NCBI RefSeq assembly: GCF_003073045.1
Contig: NC_037590.1
Location: 31,876,327-31,940,326, forward strand
Direction: 5' to 3'
Length of the DNA stretch: 64,000 bases
Source of the DNA: Pomacea canaliculata
Lineage: Eukaryota; Mollusca; Gastropoda; Architaenioglossa; Ampullariidae
How positions within the stretch are numbered: position 1 is the first letter of the stretch; the number at the start of each line of letters is the position of its first letter. The position numbers and the translations under genes are program-made. Under the pieces are notes generated by a model that was given only the letters and a program-made list of their open reading frames with translations, searched no databases and was not told the DNA's origin. Below, piece after piece: positions 1-14,000 of the stretch.

Positions 1-5
1 TTTTC

Positions 6-3000
6 ATGGCGACTAAAACTTTCTGTTTTGCTCTGGCAACAGTCCTTGTGCTTTCCACAGGTAAGACTAATTTACAGAACCCTTTAGATAAATATAAAAA
101 GAGTATAGAAACTAAGAGGAACGAAATTTTAGATACAAAATATAAGGGCATAAAATTTTGTGTTCAAAAATTTTGCCATTAGTGTACGAGTATAGTAAAG
201 TAAGACATGATTATAATTGTCAGTTTTGCTTTCTCATACCGAAGTCGGCGAAAGAGGTTTTCTCTTCAACAGTTTAAAATTATTTTTTAAAATTCCATGT
301 CTCCGAGAGTACTCAGAGGACTAACACAGGATCTCCAGGAGAACCTACGACGCTATATATATTATATTGTCATTATAAATTGTACTTTTCTCAAAGTATT
401 CGAATGTAAGATTGGATTGTACGATTGTTACATTCCACAGGTTGCACTGAATTTTCGGGAGTGTTTATTCCGAATGTTCAACTAAATTGTTGGATTGTTG
501 CATTCCCAATGCTCGAGTGAACATTAGAATACATTTTATTCTCATGATCATTTATTGAGATCGGCCATTACATTGGTAAGTGCACTTGCTGCTTTATTCC
601 AGGCTGTACCGAAGGTAAGAACGTGACCCTCAGCTACACGGAGGCAGGGACCAGTCTGTTCACCCTCAATGCCTCGGTATCCGGTTGTTATGCCTCATTC
701 GGTGCCTACCCTCACTGGTGCCTCGGTAACATGACCTCCTGCGCGACGAGTGGCCTGACTGTGGCCTTCTGGTTCAAACCTTATCCTCTCAACATCTCTT
801 CAGACCCTGTCACGATCCTTACCAACGGCGGAACGACCTCATGCAGCGACGGCTTCTACTTCCTGCGCCGCTACGGAGACCAGTTCGAGGTCGGGGGTAG
901 CGCAAGGGAAACAGCGATGGCGGACCACCGTGCGCCTGCAAACCGTCAACTCCTGGGTGCATCTGGCCCTCGCGTGGTCCCAGGGAGCAGGCCTGAGGGT
1001 CAGGGTGGATGGCTTGCACTGGCTGCCCGCATCCAGCTACGAGAACCGTTCCTACGTCTCTGACCCCGAGTCACGTGCCGTGGAGGTCGGGGTGGACGCC
1101 TACGGAGATGCTGTGACCTCACCCTGCACCTTTGACCTGCAGCGCGTCGACATCGCAGACTCAGAGGCTGCGGTCGTTGCGCTCAGTGAAGATCCAGGTA
1201 ATAAGGCTAAACGTGCACGTGTGTACGCTGACTGTGCCTACACTGTGTTTATACTCACTGTGGGCACAAACCAGTCATTTAAAAAAAAGTAATCGTATCT
1301 ACAGCCAAGTGGCATCCTTAGCTTTTCTCCTGATTAAAATACTAACTCCAAACAAAGCGTATCACGAAAATGGCCGAACTTATGATGCAGGGGAACATTT
1401 GTACCTCAGGGTTAGGTTTACCTTCACATGACTACATCCCTAGAGAGCCTTTTGTGTCCATAGCAAGACCACAGAACGTAAGAAAGAGGGGACATCTAGC
1501 TCATCAGTCCTCCTCACCGCCTGTTCTCATTTTAATGACCCACCAAGACTTCCGGTCCATAGCTGTCCTGTCACCGCCTCTGATCATAACCATGGCCCCA
1601 GAACGATCAGGGGGTCAATTAGGGAATTGTTACTCGTCTGTAGCGCCTTAGTGTCACTCCATCTACCATTCCATCAATTCTGAGATCTCCAAACCGAGTA
1701 CTATCAATCACAACCTAAACAAGTGTGTAAATAAAGCTTCCAAGCTTCAGATTCGCCTGTTGCATGTTTCTTTTGTTTAAAATAAAATCAAAGAACAACG
1801 GAAGAAAAATCATTATTTCAGTTTCAGGATTTTTTTTTTTTTTTGCCTTCAAACGTTGATAGGTAATTGTTGTACTAAAAGAGCTAAACTTTCATCATTC
1901 TGTATCTGTGATAACATGATGCGTTCATTGCTAATTCTATTTATTGTAACATGCTCTCCCAAAGATTTTCTGCCAGTCAGCCTTTTCCTATCTCCCTCAA
2001 AACAGAGAGAAAGAGAAACATTCAAGAAAAACAGAAAATGAAGGATTACCTCATATGCTAAATTTTTAAATACTACACCAGGGCTTCTGCTAAGGCTAAA
2101 TTCTTTGGGGTCCCAGGGACTCCTTCTTCAGATTTTTAAGGGGTCCCTGTTCTTCGCCCAAATTTGAATGGGACCCCATTGACGAAAATTGAAGGGGTCC
2201 TCCGAACTTTTAAAGCGCACTGTACGCAATTTTTTGCGTAAGCAGAAGCCCTGCTACACATTCTCTTTTTCGTTGTTATGCACACTTTTTCACGCTCTCG
2301 CCTACTTCATGTTGCTGTCAAAATGCTAAAAAGGCAAACAAAAAACCCCCATAAGCCCAAAATACAAATCAGTAAAAAATAAAAACAATACACCATCCCA
2401 AAGGTAATCAGACGATCCATTGCGCCACAACTCCATTAAGGAATCCCAAGAGGTTTATTTCCCCTTGTTTATGCCATAAAAATTCACTTCATTAATTTTT
2501 TAAAATAAACCAGTGATGATTCTTGGATCAGGAAAATTATTCTTTATTTGAGCTTAAAATTGTCATATCAGAGCAAACGAAGAAAACACCTTCGCTGTTC
2601 ATTAGAAACTGTGAAAACTAAGTGAAGTCCAAAGACATGGTTCAATCCACCCGATGTCATTATGGCGCCGTGACTTGTTGTTGCTGAATGTGCACTCATG
2701 CGAGGACAACGAGCGGCACGCAACCTCCCGGCAGGGGAGACAATCACATCATGAAATATTCACGATCAATCATGCCGCCTGCTTCGGTCGCAAAATTAAG
2801 TTCCCGACCCGTCACGGTTCTTGAGTGTAAGCATGACACAGAAAGTGGGGGAGGAATGGAGGGTGGGAGGTGAGCGGAGGTGGATTCTGGGACGAAAGTG
2901 CTTTAATCAAATTTTCGTTTTTGAGAAATTGGATTCGTGCAGCAAAAACTGTGAGAGAAGGTTTCTGATAACACCAACAACTCAACGGCTGATCATATTG

Positions 3001-5080
3001 TCCGTGTTTTCATTCTCTTCTCGAACTGTTATGTCTTCGTTTAAAAAAAATTAAAGGAAAATAGTAGAGGGAAAACTGAACCTTTATACTTGAAATAAAA
3101 AGTAGCATTCACAGGATGTCTCGAAGGGTAGCCACCCGCCTTCTTTAGCATGATACTTATTTATCGCCCATTTTTAACTTGTATTTATTGTACCTACATA
3201 AGCTCATTGAAACAAAATCCTTCAGATTTTTTAAATAACTGATATTGCTGTAAGGATAACCTTGAATGATCTTATTGTAGTGGTGGGAGTTGTACAAAAG
3301 AGTTGTCCTTCCATTTGAGACAAATAATACAAAAGACCAATTAAACACTTACCTCATGTTCACACACACACACGCACACGTGTTACGGGTCGCTGAGGTC
3401 GTGAAAGTTGTCTGGTAGCTGTTCTCGAAATATCCCTAAGTGTTTGTTCCACGGAAATCACCATTTACCTGACCGTGCAGTAATACCTGTCCTAGCTGAA
3501 TTTATGGACCACAAATCTCCCGACTAACATGCGCCTGCCTAATATTATTTCCGGCCCCGCCATGATGCCAAGGAATGACGGGGACTGCGGTAATGCTATC
3601 CAGCCGCACGTACACGCTGCCTGACAGTTCGTGGAACAATCAAAAGTTAATTCACTCGTGAGAATTTTTCCAGTTTGGCGTGAAATTGTATGTAAACTGT
3701 TTTTGTTCGGGGACCTCTGTAATATCCTCATAGAATGGACCCAGGGTGTTCCTCTCGCTTCGTAACGGAAATTAAATGAACAAACGTGCAGCGACACCGG
3801 AATCTGAAAGCAGTTCTGTTTAAAGGGATTGAAATAGTTCATTCCATAAATCCACTTATCCATTCGCACAATCAGCAACATGGAATAATAAAATCCCTGT
3901 TTGGATGAGTGAAGGATGGTTGCCTATCACTTGAAGCAGACCGAAATGTTCAGTAAGTTGGAGACAGCGTATAGCATCCTGCACTGCACTTTATCTTTAC
4001 ACCCGAATTCTGCGATCACCAAAAGAGTTAATTTGCTGTCCAGTCGGTTCTCCTTGCTTCGGCAATACAAGAGGTCAACCCTTTGACTTAGTTCTCACAG
4101 CTGACATTTACCTGAACTAATTATTACGTTTTTATTTATGTAATAATTTTATGTTTAATAAATTATCAAATCAGCTTATTTCACTGGTCTTTCGCAGAAT
4201 TTGACAAAAACTTGCTAGAAGGATGCGCTGCTGCTGGAACCATTGTAGCCCTCAACACCACGGACGTGACGAACCAGACCAATCCCGCTGCCAGCTGCAG
4301 ACAGCGTTGCTATGACAACGGGCACGTTTTGGCCCTCTTGCGCAACAGCTCTGTCTGCAGCTGCAACAGCACTCTGTCTCTCCTCGCGCTTTTGCTCCCC
4401 ACTCCCTGCGGCACCGGAAGCTGGAACGTCTACCGCGTGCATCACGTGACCACGACCAGCGAGCTGACCATGCGCGCCGGCAACCAGACGATCACCGGCC
4501 GGAGTTACACGAAACCCAGCGAGGATGTGGGCTTCTTCGCGACCCTCGACCTCAGCATCGACACCACCTTTAACTTCACCTTCGACGACGGGGTGACGCT
4601 GCTGACCGCCGCACCTCCCGTGTACCATTCCTTCGTCGCGGCCAGCGCGCACCAGGTCAAGGTCACTGCCTGGGTCGGGGTCGTCCAGGTCGGCACCAGT
4701 TTCAAGGTCGACATCCAGGACGTCGACGAGGGCCGGGCGCCAGACCTGGTGGCTCTGACGTCATACCACGAGGTGGAGCCCCGCACGGCGTTGCACTCCA
4801 TCCTCGTGGTGGACGAGGAGGTCAGCAACTGTTCGTTCCGCTTCGGCGACGGCGCAACACTGGGCCTGCCGCTGTTCCAGGACTTTGGCAGCAGTCAGAG
4901 GGTGAACCACACTTACGGCATCTGCGGTCGCTACAACGCCGTAGTCGACTGCAGCAACACCCACGGGTCTGTCACTGACAACTACGTCTTCACGGCTCGG
5001 GAATGGGAGCCGGTCTACTCCCTTTGACTTACGGCAATAATTACAGCGTTCCAGCTGCGGGGAATGTTAGCTTTCTGAAG
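6..5080 (+). CDS. Polycystin exons 1-3: signal peptide, LamG-like, WSC-like and first PKD-type domains
   Basis: Exon 1 (6-60) encodes a hydrophobic signal peptide and ends in phase 1. Exon 2 (603-1197, residues about 19-217) reads like a concanavalin/LamG fold, with LTVAFWFKPYPL and, after the frame break, VNSWVHLALAWSQGAGLRVRVDG written here as two overlapping motifs (VNSWVHLALAW, GLRVRVDGLHW). Exon 3 starts with a Cys-rich stretch (CAAAGT, CRQRCYDNGH, VCSCNS) typical of WSC carbohydrate-binding domains, followed by two PKD-like beta sandwiches with FTFDDG and FRFGDG cores and HSF/HTYG strands. Two apparent single-base indels interrupt the frame: an extra G in 893-897 and a missing base near 5016-5025. 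After the second, the reading continues as LTYGNNYSVPAAGNVSFLK to a phase-0 donor at 5080, which matches the phase of exon 4. Confidence 0.82.
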
Positions 5081-8000
5081 GTGACAAATATTTACAATAA
5101 ATTATATATTTTAAGTTCATTAAAAAAGTCGGCAGCATAATTTGATATGTGAATTCATATAAAAAGTTATTATATTTCTCTGTATATGTAGATAAAGAAA
5201 GGGAGATTTCAATTATTCTTTGGCTAGAAAATTGACTCTGACGAGAATTCAAAGCAGCTTGTAAACAAACAATTGTACTCCCAACGATAGACCAGTATCA
5301 GTTTACTAAATTGTTCCTGCTTTTCCAACACATTACTCCATTGCTCCCTCACTTTCATTATTAGCTAATCCACTGAGCAGTGACCCTCGCACTGCTCCTC
5401 CCATTGCCCTTTACCCTTCCGACCCCCATTCATCGTTTTCTCCCATATATCCAATGTTCTTAATTTCCCATTCCCCTTCCGACTGCGAAATCTTATTTAG
5501 TTGTAAGCACTCCTACACTACACCTGCTACGAAAACAACAACAGAAGCAACAACAACAACAACAACAAACAGCAACAACGAAAACAACAACAACAGCAGC
5601 AGCAGCAGCAACAACGAAAACAACAGCTACAACAACAGCAACAACGAAAACAACAACAACAGCAACAATGAAAACAACAAGACATTTAGAAAGTGTAAAT
5701 AGATAAAGTAAAATGACTGAGATTTCCATTATCAGAGTGTGGTGGTGGTTGTGAATGGCGCTGCTGTGGCACACGACGTCGGTCGGAATGGGGTCGTAGC
5801 ACCACCATCGTCATTCACCGCGGGCGTCGACAATGTCGTTGAGGTCAAGATCGATGACATACTCGTCACCCGGCATGTGGTGCGACCGGAAAGACAGCTG
5901 CCCAGCCCGACAATTCTGGTGAGAACATAAATATTTGACATACAGATAATACTCACAAAAACTCTCATGTTTCTTTGCAGAAACTCAAATGTTCTTTCCA
6001 TTGGTTCGGACCTCAGATTGAGTATTTCTTTATAAAAAGTGTTTCCAAGTTTCACTTTCATGTATAGGAGGGGAAGAGATGACTGCTCCTGCAGTTCGGA
6101 CCAGATAGGATCGAAAGAAATGCCTGGTGGGTCCTGTCGAAACCCATCTTCAACATGTTCTGAATATACTAAAGATGCTGAATATACATGGTTCTGAATA
6201 TGTTCACAGCCGCTGTCTCAGTCAGACATTTACTCTGTGCCCTTGTACTGTTCTTGTGGAATGGTGTCAGCACTCATCCATTCACATTTGACTGCAGGTG
6301 AGCGTTGAGCATGCGCCCTGGACGTTGGTGACGAACGTGACCGTCACGGTTACATCTTGTGACTCTGGGAGCCTCGTTGTGGACTTTGGCCTCGGTGACC
6401 TGCCGTTGCTTTTCTTTATACAGGTAAGTTTGTGCTCGCACACAAGGCCGTGCTGCTTAACTGCTAAAGATAAGTAATGATAATGAACCATAAGTAGCCC
6501 ATCCTCGTTAATTCTTCATTTATCTATTAACTCCCTTCACTTTCCTTTCTTTCTTCCTCACCTTCTTTCTTGCCTTCTGTTTCTCTACCTGTGTTTACCT
6601 GTTTCTGTTTCCTTCCCGAATATCTTTTCTTCCCAGAGAGAGGGAGAGAGAGAATGCAAATGCTGAATTTAACATGCCTCGTTTTGAGCTTTTACCTGAA
6701 TCTTATTATCAATCTTAAAAAAGTAACTCTAATTAAAATATGTTCCAAAGTTTTTTTTCAAGGTGCGCATGTTTTTGCAGGAAGCTACAGACTCCGTGGT
6801 GTTCTGGCAAGCAGTGAACTACACTGAAGTAGGCGCCTACCTCGTGACAGCTACCTTGTCCAACGACGTCACAAACACCAGCGACAGCAGCTGGGTGACG
6901 GTGGAAGTGCCTCTAGTGAGGTTCACTGCTACAGCTACCAATGTGACGTCACTAACCGACCCTGTCGTGCTCACCCTCGACATTAACAGAGGCTCTGCCG
7001 GCCCTGACAGGGTAGTCTTCACTGTAAGTGGCCACCTTGGGCGGGTAACAACCGGAGTAACTTATGTACACTTCTAATTTTGGAATAGACGAGTGTTATT
7101 TATAGATTGGGCTTTTAAAAAAGATATTTTACTCTCAGAGATTAAGTCCCAACACCAACTCTCCCTGTTGAATTATATGATGACAAAGGTATATAAACAT
7201 CTTTCTTGCACTAAGCATCTTTAGTCTTGTGATTCTTCATATAGGAGACAGAAAGACGAACACACTTCTGTCATTGACTGATTGACTGATTGGTTGACAG
7301 GTAGATTATGGCGACGGTACGAATCCCAAGAGTTATTTCCAAGCTAACGACCAAGACAACTTCCAGCCCGTGAAGATACCTTACATGTACACTGACTGGG
7401 GCATCTATTCTATCGCCATCACTGCCTCCAACAACATTTCCTCTCTTTCACAAAGTCTTCTTGTGCAGGTAAGTAAATGGAATTTTGACGAGAACTTTCT
7501 GGAGTTTACATTTCTTGATGCAAGTGAGATTTCGATGACTAAAGCTGGCTTGCTGCTTACTTCGCTGAGTAGATGTCAGAACTGATGTCACGCAGACTTA
7601 TACTGTTCTATTGGAACCTACATAATTGATCAGCGATGTTGATAATACAAATCGGTTGATAATATCTGCAAGGTGAGATAACCTTAAACTGCGAATATTA
7701 ATGAGACGAAATATTAATCTTTCTTTATATACTGAGCAACGCAGTAGACAGGTGGTGCATGGTGTCGTAAAAGGTTATCGACTAACTAATGTGATCTGTG
7801 AGCGGGTTAATGTCCTTAAAGAGGATTGTTCGATGACACTTCACTTCTAAACTGCAAGTGTCTCTCAAAACGGCTTCCCGCAGGTGGGCGACAACATCAC
7901 TTACGTGGACATCACCAGCAGCAAGGACAGGGTGACTGTCTCGGAGAACGTGACTTTCATCGTCACCTGTCCCACTGGGTCTGATGTCTTGTACACTCTC

Positions 8001-11000
8001 ACCTTTGGTGACGGCTCCACCCTCCTGGTGGACGAAAACAACATGCGAACCACAGGACTGCGGTCGGCAGCGGAAGTGACGTCCGCTAGCACCGTCACTG
8101 TCACCCATCAGGTGAGTTGGTCGCATCGTGTATGACTCAACATTGTATAGAATATATCAGATCAGTCCGAGACAAAATATCATAACAAGTAAATAAATAA
8201 AACAAATATATTGTTTGCCTGGTCTTCTGTTTGTCAGTACACGACAGCGGGATATTACCAGGTGAATGTCACAGCTCAGAACGCTTTCTCCCAAACGACA
8301 GCAAGTTTGTGCCCTCTGGTGGTGGTGGTGAACAGCACTGGAGTGACGTCACTCACGTGCACCCCACCTACCGTGGCCCTGTCGCTCCCATACGACAGCA
8401 CCAGCCTGCAAGCGCCGGTAGTAAACAAACGGTCCGCTGAAATAACGGTGCAAGTCAAGGCTTCGGTCAACTGTCCACAGACCGTCACTACACTCGACTA
8501 TTCGTGGAAGGTGGGAATGCTTTTGTATAAATAAGTTGTATATTTTAAACAAGCTGTCACAGATGGAAAGTTATTTTTACATCCACTTCTGGTTTTCTGT
8601 GTTTCTTCAGGCGTTCGTGGTGGCCAACGATAGTCGAGGGAGAGTGGTGGAGACCACTCTGCAAGACATCTGCGTCTTCAAGATGTCCAACAGCACGCTA
8701 GTAATCCCCCCGCGGTCTCTTCCGTTTGGTTTGTCCAAACTGACCGTGACGGTGGCGCCCTCGGGTTATGAACTGGTCACCTCTTCCAGGGACATATACC
8801 TGCAGGTGAGTTCTCCTTTGGCATTCTAGTATGATCTTAATATACAGAACAATGCAATCCAACTCAATGGAACAATAACTGACGATATCTCTCAGTATGT
8901 ATCTGGACTTGAACAATGTCCAACGATGTTCATGTAGTCTTGCTTGTCCTTTTGCAGGCTGTCCAGTCCGAGCCCGTGTCCATCATCGACGGAGGAGACG
9001 TGAAGACGATAATGGCGTACGCCACAGCCATTCTGGACATCTCGCAGTCCTACGACCCCGACCTCGACACCAATGTCAGGAAGGACCTCGCTTTCTATCT
9101 CTTCTGCATGCCGGAAGCCTCGTCCAGGGTGCGTCTACTCACGTAAACATTTAAAACTTTTGTGCTTGTTTTTAAAAGTCTCATATTAATGTATAAATGA
9201 TGTATGTCGTATGTTATGGCTAAAAATACCTCCCCTCTCCTTAGCTTACAACAAGTGAAATAAAAATGAAATTAAATGGTGTGACCTCAGGCCGCAGCAA
9301 ACCTGACACTGGATGCCATCATGTCAGCGTCCCGTCTCCTAGGCAACAGAACCATCTACCGCATCACGACGATGAATGAGCTGTGGATCTACGAGTACCA
9401 GCCATGCTTCAGTGACTCGCAGCAGCTCATGGTGGACCTCACCACCTACAGTGGCAAGGTTGGTGTTGTCATAGCTGTCTGCGCCGTCTGGCGTCTTGTT
9501 TTCTTTAACGACACCAACACCATTCATCTGATGGTCATGCTAGTAGGAAACTATCTGGGATATAAAACCACCTTTGTTTCACACAAATCAGGACTGTTGC
9601 AAGTGGCTGTGTAGGCACGCCACGCTATATTTTGTTGTTGGTACCTTATTGATGATGATAATGATGATTAAATAACTGATCAACTCATTGATTGACTGCT
9701 ATGTCCAAAATTTGAGTGAGATTCGTGATTCATAGTTGCCTCTTAATCCGTTCATCCACAGATTTTTATTTTCTTTAAAATACTTGTTGCCTATTTTATT
9801 TAGTTGGAGGTCAGGTCTGTCATCTTTGTTTATGACGATTCCGCCGATGACGACTACGATACTGTTGACTATGATGATCAACAATAAACTTTGCTGTGTT
9901 CCTGGCAGATCACTTTTCCCGCCGCCCATTTCCTACCGCAGTACTTCTCTTTCGTCATGGTGCTATGGACACAGAGACATGGTCTGTCCAGCAAGACATC
10001 TCAGATCATTGAGGTGCACAGGAGTAACACTTCACTTTCGGATCTTGGATCCTTGCTGGACCTCGCCATGAACGCCGACCCAGAGACGGCCATCAGGCTC
10101 ATCGGAGGAGCCGCGGCTGCTATCCTCCAAGCTGATGTCAGTAGCCATACTTCAAGGAGTCGTTTGTCTGTTTGTGAATAATGTTCATTGTGGCTGTTGA
10201 TTGCTGGGAGGCAATTACGTGAATATTAATAAAGTAATCGAAGATAAGTCAGAATGCACAGTGACAATGCAAAAAGTTCTTCCAGAAAAGAAACCTTCTG
10301 AATAATGTGTCCCTTTTCTCATTGCAGTCGTCGTCAGCAGACGACCAAGAGAGGTTGGCTCAGGTAAGCAAGAATACCGGTGGCTGGTACTGTGACTATT
10401 TAACAAAAAACAAACATCAGACAAAATATCACCATCTAACTTTTGTCAAAAATTATTGACCAGTCACTTATGCAAGTGACAGACCAAACAACAATCAAAC
10501 ACACCCTCATCCAGCACAACTTTAAATCGTACTTTCTACTACAACGACCAACAACTAGTTAATGTTCATACAATGATCTTAGCATCTGTAGATGTTAGAG
10601 AGATGAGCTGTCTGTGTGTGTCACAGTCAGCAGAAGCTGTGGTCAGCACTCTAGGCTCTGTGGCTAAGAGAGTGGACAACGCCAACCAAGCGACAAAGTG
10701 TGCAAATACTATCAAATCCATGACCAGCAACTCGGACATAGTAACTCAAGCGTCTCGGGTATGTCTGACTTCTTATGCTCGATACATAGTGAACAAATCA
10801 TTAATAAAAATTTAATTAATTGGAGACGAAACTTTCGATGGTAGCTGCTGACAGTTATCGCCATAATATCACGTGACACACCTAAAATCACACTTTGTGA
10901 GGCATCCATGAAGTTAGCTTTTAAATTCCCTCAATAAATGAACAGAAAATGGGAATTTTTTTATCCATTTCCTTCTGACAGTAATAAGAACTGAGCTTTG

Positions 11001-14000
11001 ATGGTTTTGGCTCTCAGCAGTAACGGTTATATAAGCATGCCTATGTCGAGGGGACAGGTAACGAGATTTGATGAGAGTAGAAGCGACTACCTGGTGTTCT
11101 CAAACATCTAGAATGTTCTTCTAACAGGGTTCTGCTGCTGGTGCGTTCCTGTCCCTTGCCAACGTTACCAGTACCATGGAGGATGCGACAGTGGACGATG
11201 CCTCCTCCCTTGCTGGAGGTGAGAGTGTGTGGCAGGTGTTGTAGCGGTGCGGGAGCCAATGAGCTACGAGATTTTAATGTCACGTGGTATTCGAGCGAGG
11301 TTGCTTTGAAAGCATTCTTAAAAGAAAAATTACGGATGATCGTTTGACCAATTTAGGACAAGTTTTTATGCTGTTGTGCGACACTTCTGTGGTGTGATGA
11401 TGATATGTATGGTGCCATATGTTGTAATGATTGGCAATAGTTCTCACTGTGGTGTGAATTATGTTTTATTTGCTGTAGGAGACGAGGTTGTTTGTAGTAA
11501 TGTTACCAAGTCTCTTCTATCTTTTAACATCTCTTTATTCGCAGAAACCCTAGGAGGTCTTGCTAATATTTTTCCGGCCACGCAAACGGAGTCGAAGAAG
11601 TCGCCGCGGGACATCGTCTCCGATGCAGCTTCTCCGGAGACCACCACTGTCGCAGAGATTCTGGCTGCCCGAAATATTACACTTGGAGACACCACCACTC
11701 CCTTCACCACTAAGGCTACAACAACTCCATCGTCGACGGTGACCACAACCATCCTGCCGGCCGTCAGCACAGGAACGTACACCGTCGACAGCAGCGGTTA
11801 CACCATCAGCGGCATCATCGTCTCTACTCTCGCGCTCTCCTCCAGCGCCACCGCAACTACAGCGGCGACGACAACTACCACATCCACATCAGCTCCGTCT
11901 GTCGTCACGGCGGATTCTTCCATCAGTGACTGGATGCTCGAGCCCAGGGAGGAGCAGGGCTCTCCCTACGACGTTGCCGTACAAAGGCTGAGACAACTGC
12001 CAAACAATCCCACTTATGATGAATTATTCACATACATCTTTGACGACTGCCTCCTCTTCCGCAAGGTTATTTATTTTTCTTCTGACGACGACGACTCCAG
12101 ACTCCAAAAATTCAAAAATTCGTTAAGTATTATTGTTAATGCATAATGTAACTTAATAGCTACTATCACTTTTTTTTTAAGTTCAAAACATAAAAAAGGA
12201 ATTCTTATATTCGCGCTTTGAGTCATTGTTGACATAAACATCAATACACAAAATAAACACTCTTTGCTGCAGGTTATGAAATCGGACGTAGTTCAAAACA
12301 ACTGCCCCTGTATGACGTCTGCTGATGTCAACCTCATGAAATGTGATGGCGACAATTCACTTCAGGATCGGGTGTTTGAGATGATGACATACCTGGAGCA
12401 CCCTGACGATATTTACGAGATTTACATCCGACCCTTAAACGCAGAGAAACAGCGCCGAGATGACCTCCGGAGACAGACGGTGAGTTTGGAAAGTCATGTA
12501 CCAAGAAATGAGGGAGATGAACAAGAGTTACAAAGCAAAAAAAAAAAAACAAAAAGTATTTTCAACTCAGTGTCATCTGCTCGCCCAACCCAGTGACTCG
12601 GGAAACGGGAATAGTGTTGTGTGGTGACGTGTCCTGGTGTAGCTTGGTATTTTTGTAACAACAGAGACACATATTAACTCTGCTTTATTATAAGAAAATC
12701 GCACTCTACCCGGGGCCAATATTTTTGTAACAGGACGCTGACGTGGCAGGCGCAGGTAACTCAGCCCTCAACAAGGTCGCTAACAGCGTCAGCAACAAGG
12801 CTGGAGACAACTCGGAACGCACCTTTGAGACTCAACGGTTTGCCATGAAGTTGCAGAAGGTGACGGTGGCAGACATTGCAAACGGCACGAATTCATCAGG
12901 TACGACTGAATGATGGCCAGTCCACAAAATGTTGAAATAATTTTTATTTCTGTTTGTAACGTACCAGATCATAATTTCTTTTCAGACGTCCACTGTCCCC
13001 AGAAATAAATCTGACAGGCAAGTTAAACCTTACAAAGTTAGTGTAATAACTATTTTCTACTAGAAGATGAATTTTCATCACTGCGATCTTTATAGAACGG
13101 TTTATATTTTCTTTCATGTGAAGGTGCCGATGAAAGTAGCAAGACCCAAGTCATGGCCACCTCAGTGGGATCGTTCCAGATGCCAACCGGTGTTTTGGCG
13201 GGTATCGGGGACTGCCCCACCCTAAACACGATGGTAGGTATCATCACGCCAAGATTTGTAGAACAGAAGAGTCTCTAAATGCACCTCTCTAATGTTTCTA
13301 TTGTGTCTTTCTCGTCTTTTACCATTGCATTTATTTCGTCTTCCTTTATAGTTCCTGGGTGACTCCGATAACCCCTACACGTTCTCAGAAGAGCAGTCGA
13401 GTGTCGGAAAGGGAGTGATGTCGCTTGGTTACAGCTGTGGCGACGAGAAGGTGCAGGTACAGGATGCAGAGCAACCCATCGAGTTGTGGATGCAACGTAA
13501 GTTACCCACATCAGACGATGTCCTCGACAAGTTTAGATAGTCCTCTATGACATCACAATTTTCCACAACCATCATTTCACTTAAAGAAGATGACAGCTTG
13601 ACTTTGTGCTCTTGCGAAGCCTGGAAATTCTCTTCCGGTTCAGGAAATTTTTCCTCTCAAGTAAATCTACCACTTACCATGATTTGTCTTGGGCAAAGGT
13701 CAAGTTTAAAGGGGGGGGGGGTTTGCCAGGTGCTCCGGTTTCGTCCTCCAGTCTCTCTCCCTTTATAATGCGAAATCGCGGACAGGTACAAGTACCTGCA
13801 AGCCAACAATCAATCAACCAGGTCATTAAAAAAATATCATCCTCATTTCAGGAAAAAATTATAGCTGCTGGGAGATTTACCCGAGAGAAAAAAGTTCCGG
13901 AACCTGAAGAAAATTTCCAGGTTTCACACGTGAACAGACTCAAGCTGTTATTTTTTTGTAATCCGGTGAAAATGAGGAACCAAACCTAAAGTCTGCACCA

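Noticed and set aside
3492..3881. 129-codon minus-strand frame in intron 2
   Set aside because: No recognisable domain, no splice or promoter context, and it lies in an intron of a well-supported gene.
4215..4964. Minus-strand frames of 67-145 codons opposite polycystin exon 3
   Set aside because: Shadows of a GC-rich coding exon; the plus-strand frame carries the domain motifs and splice sites.
5020..5030. CTTTGAC matches the bacterial prfB +1 programmed frameshift site
   Set aside because: Restoring the polycystin frame needs -1, not +1, and the +1 frame hits a stop within a few codons in exon 3. There is no reason for such recoding in an animal receptor gene.
5454..5774. Asn/Gln-rich and poly-Val frames over the CAA/CAG tract
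   Set aside because: Microsatellite inside an intron; flanking exons join in phase without it.
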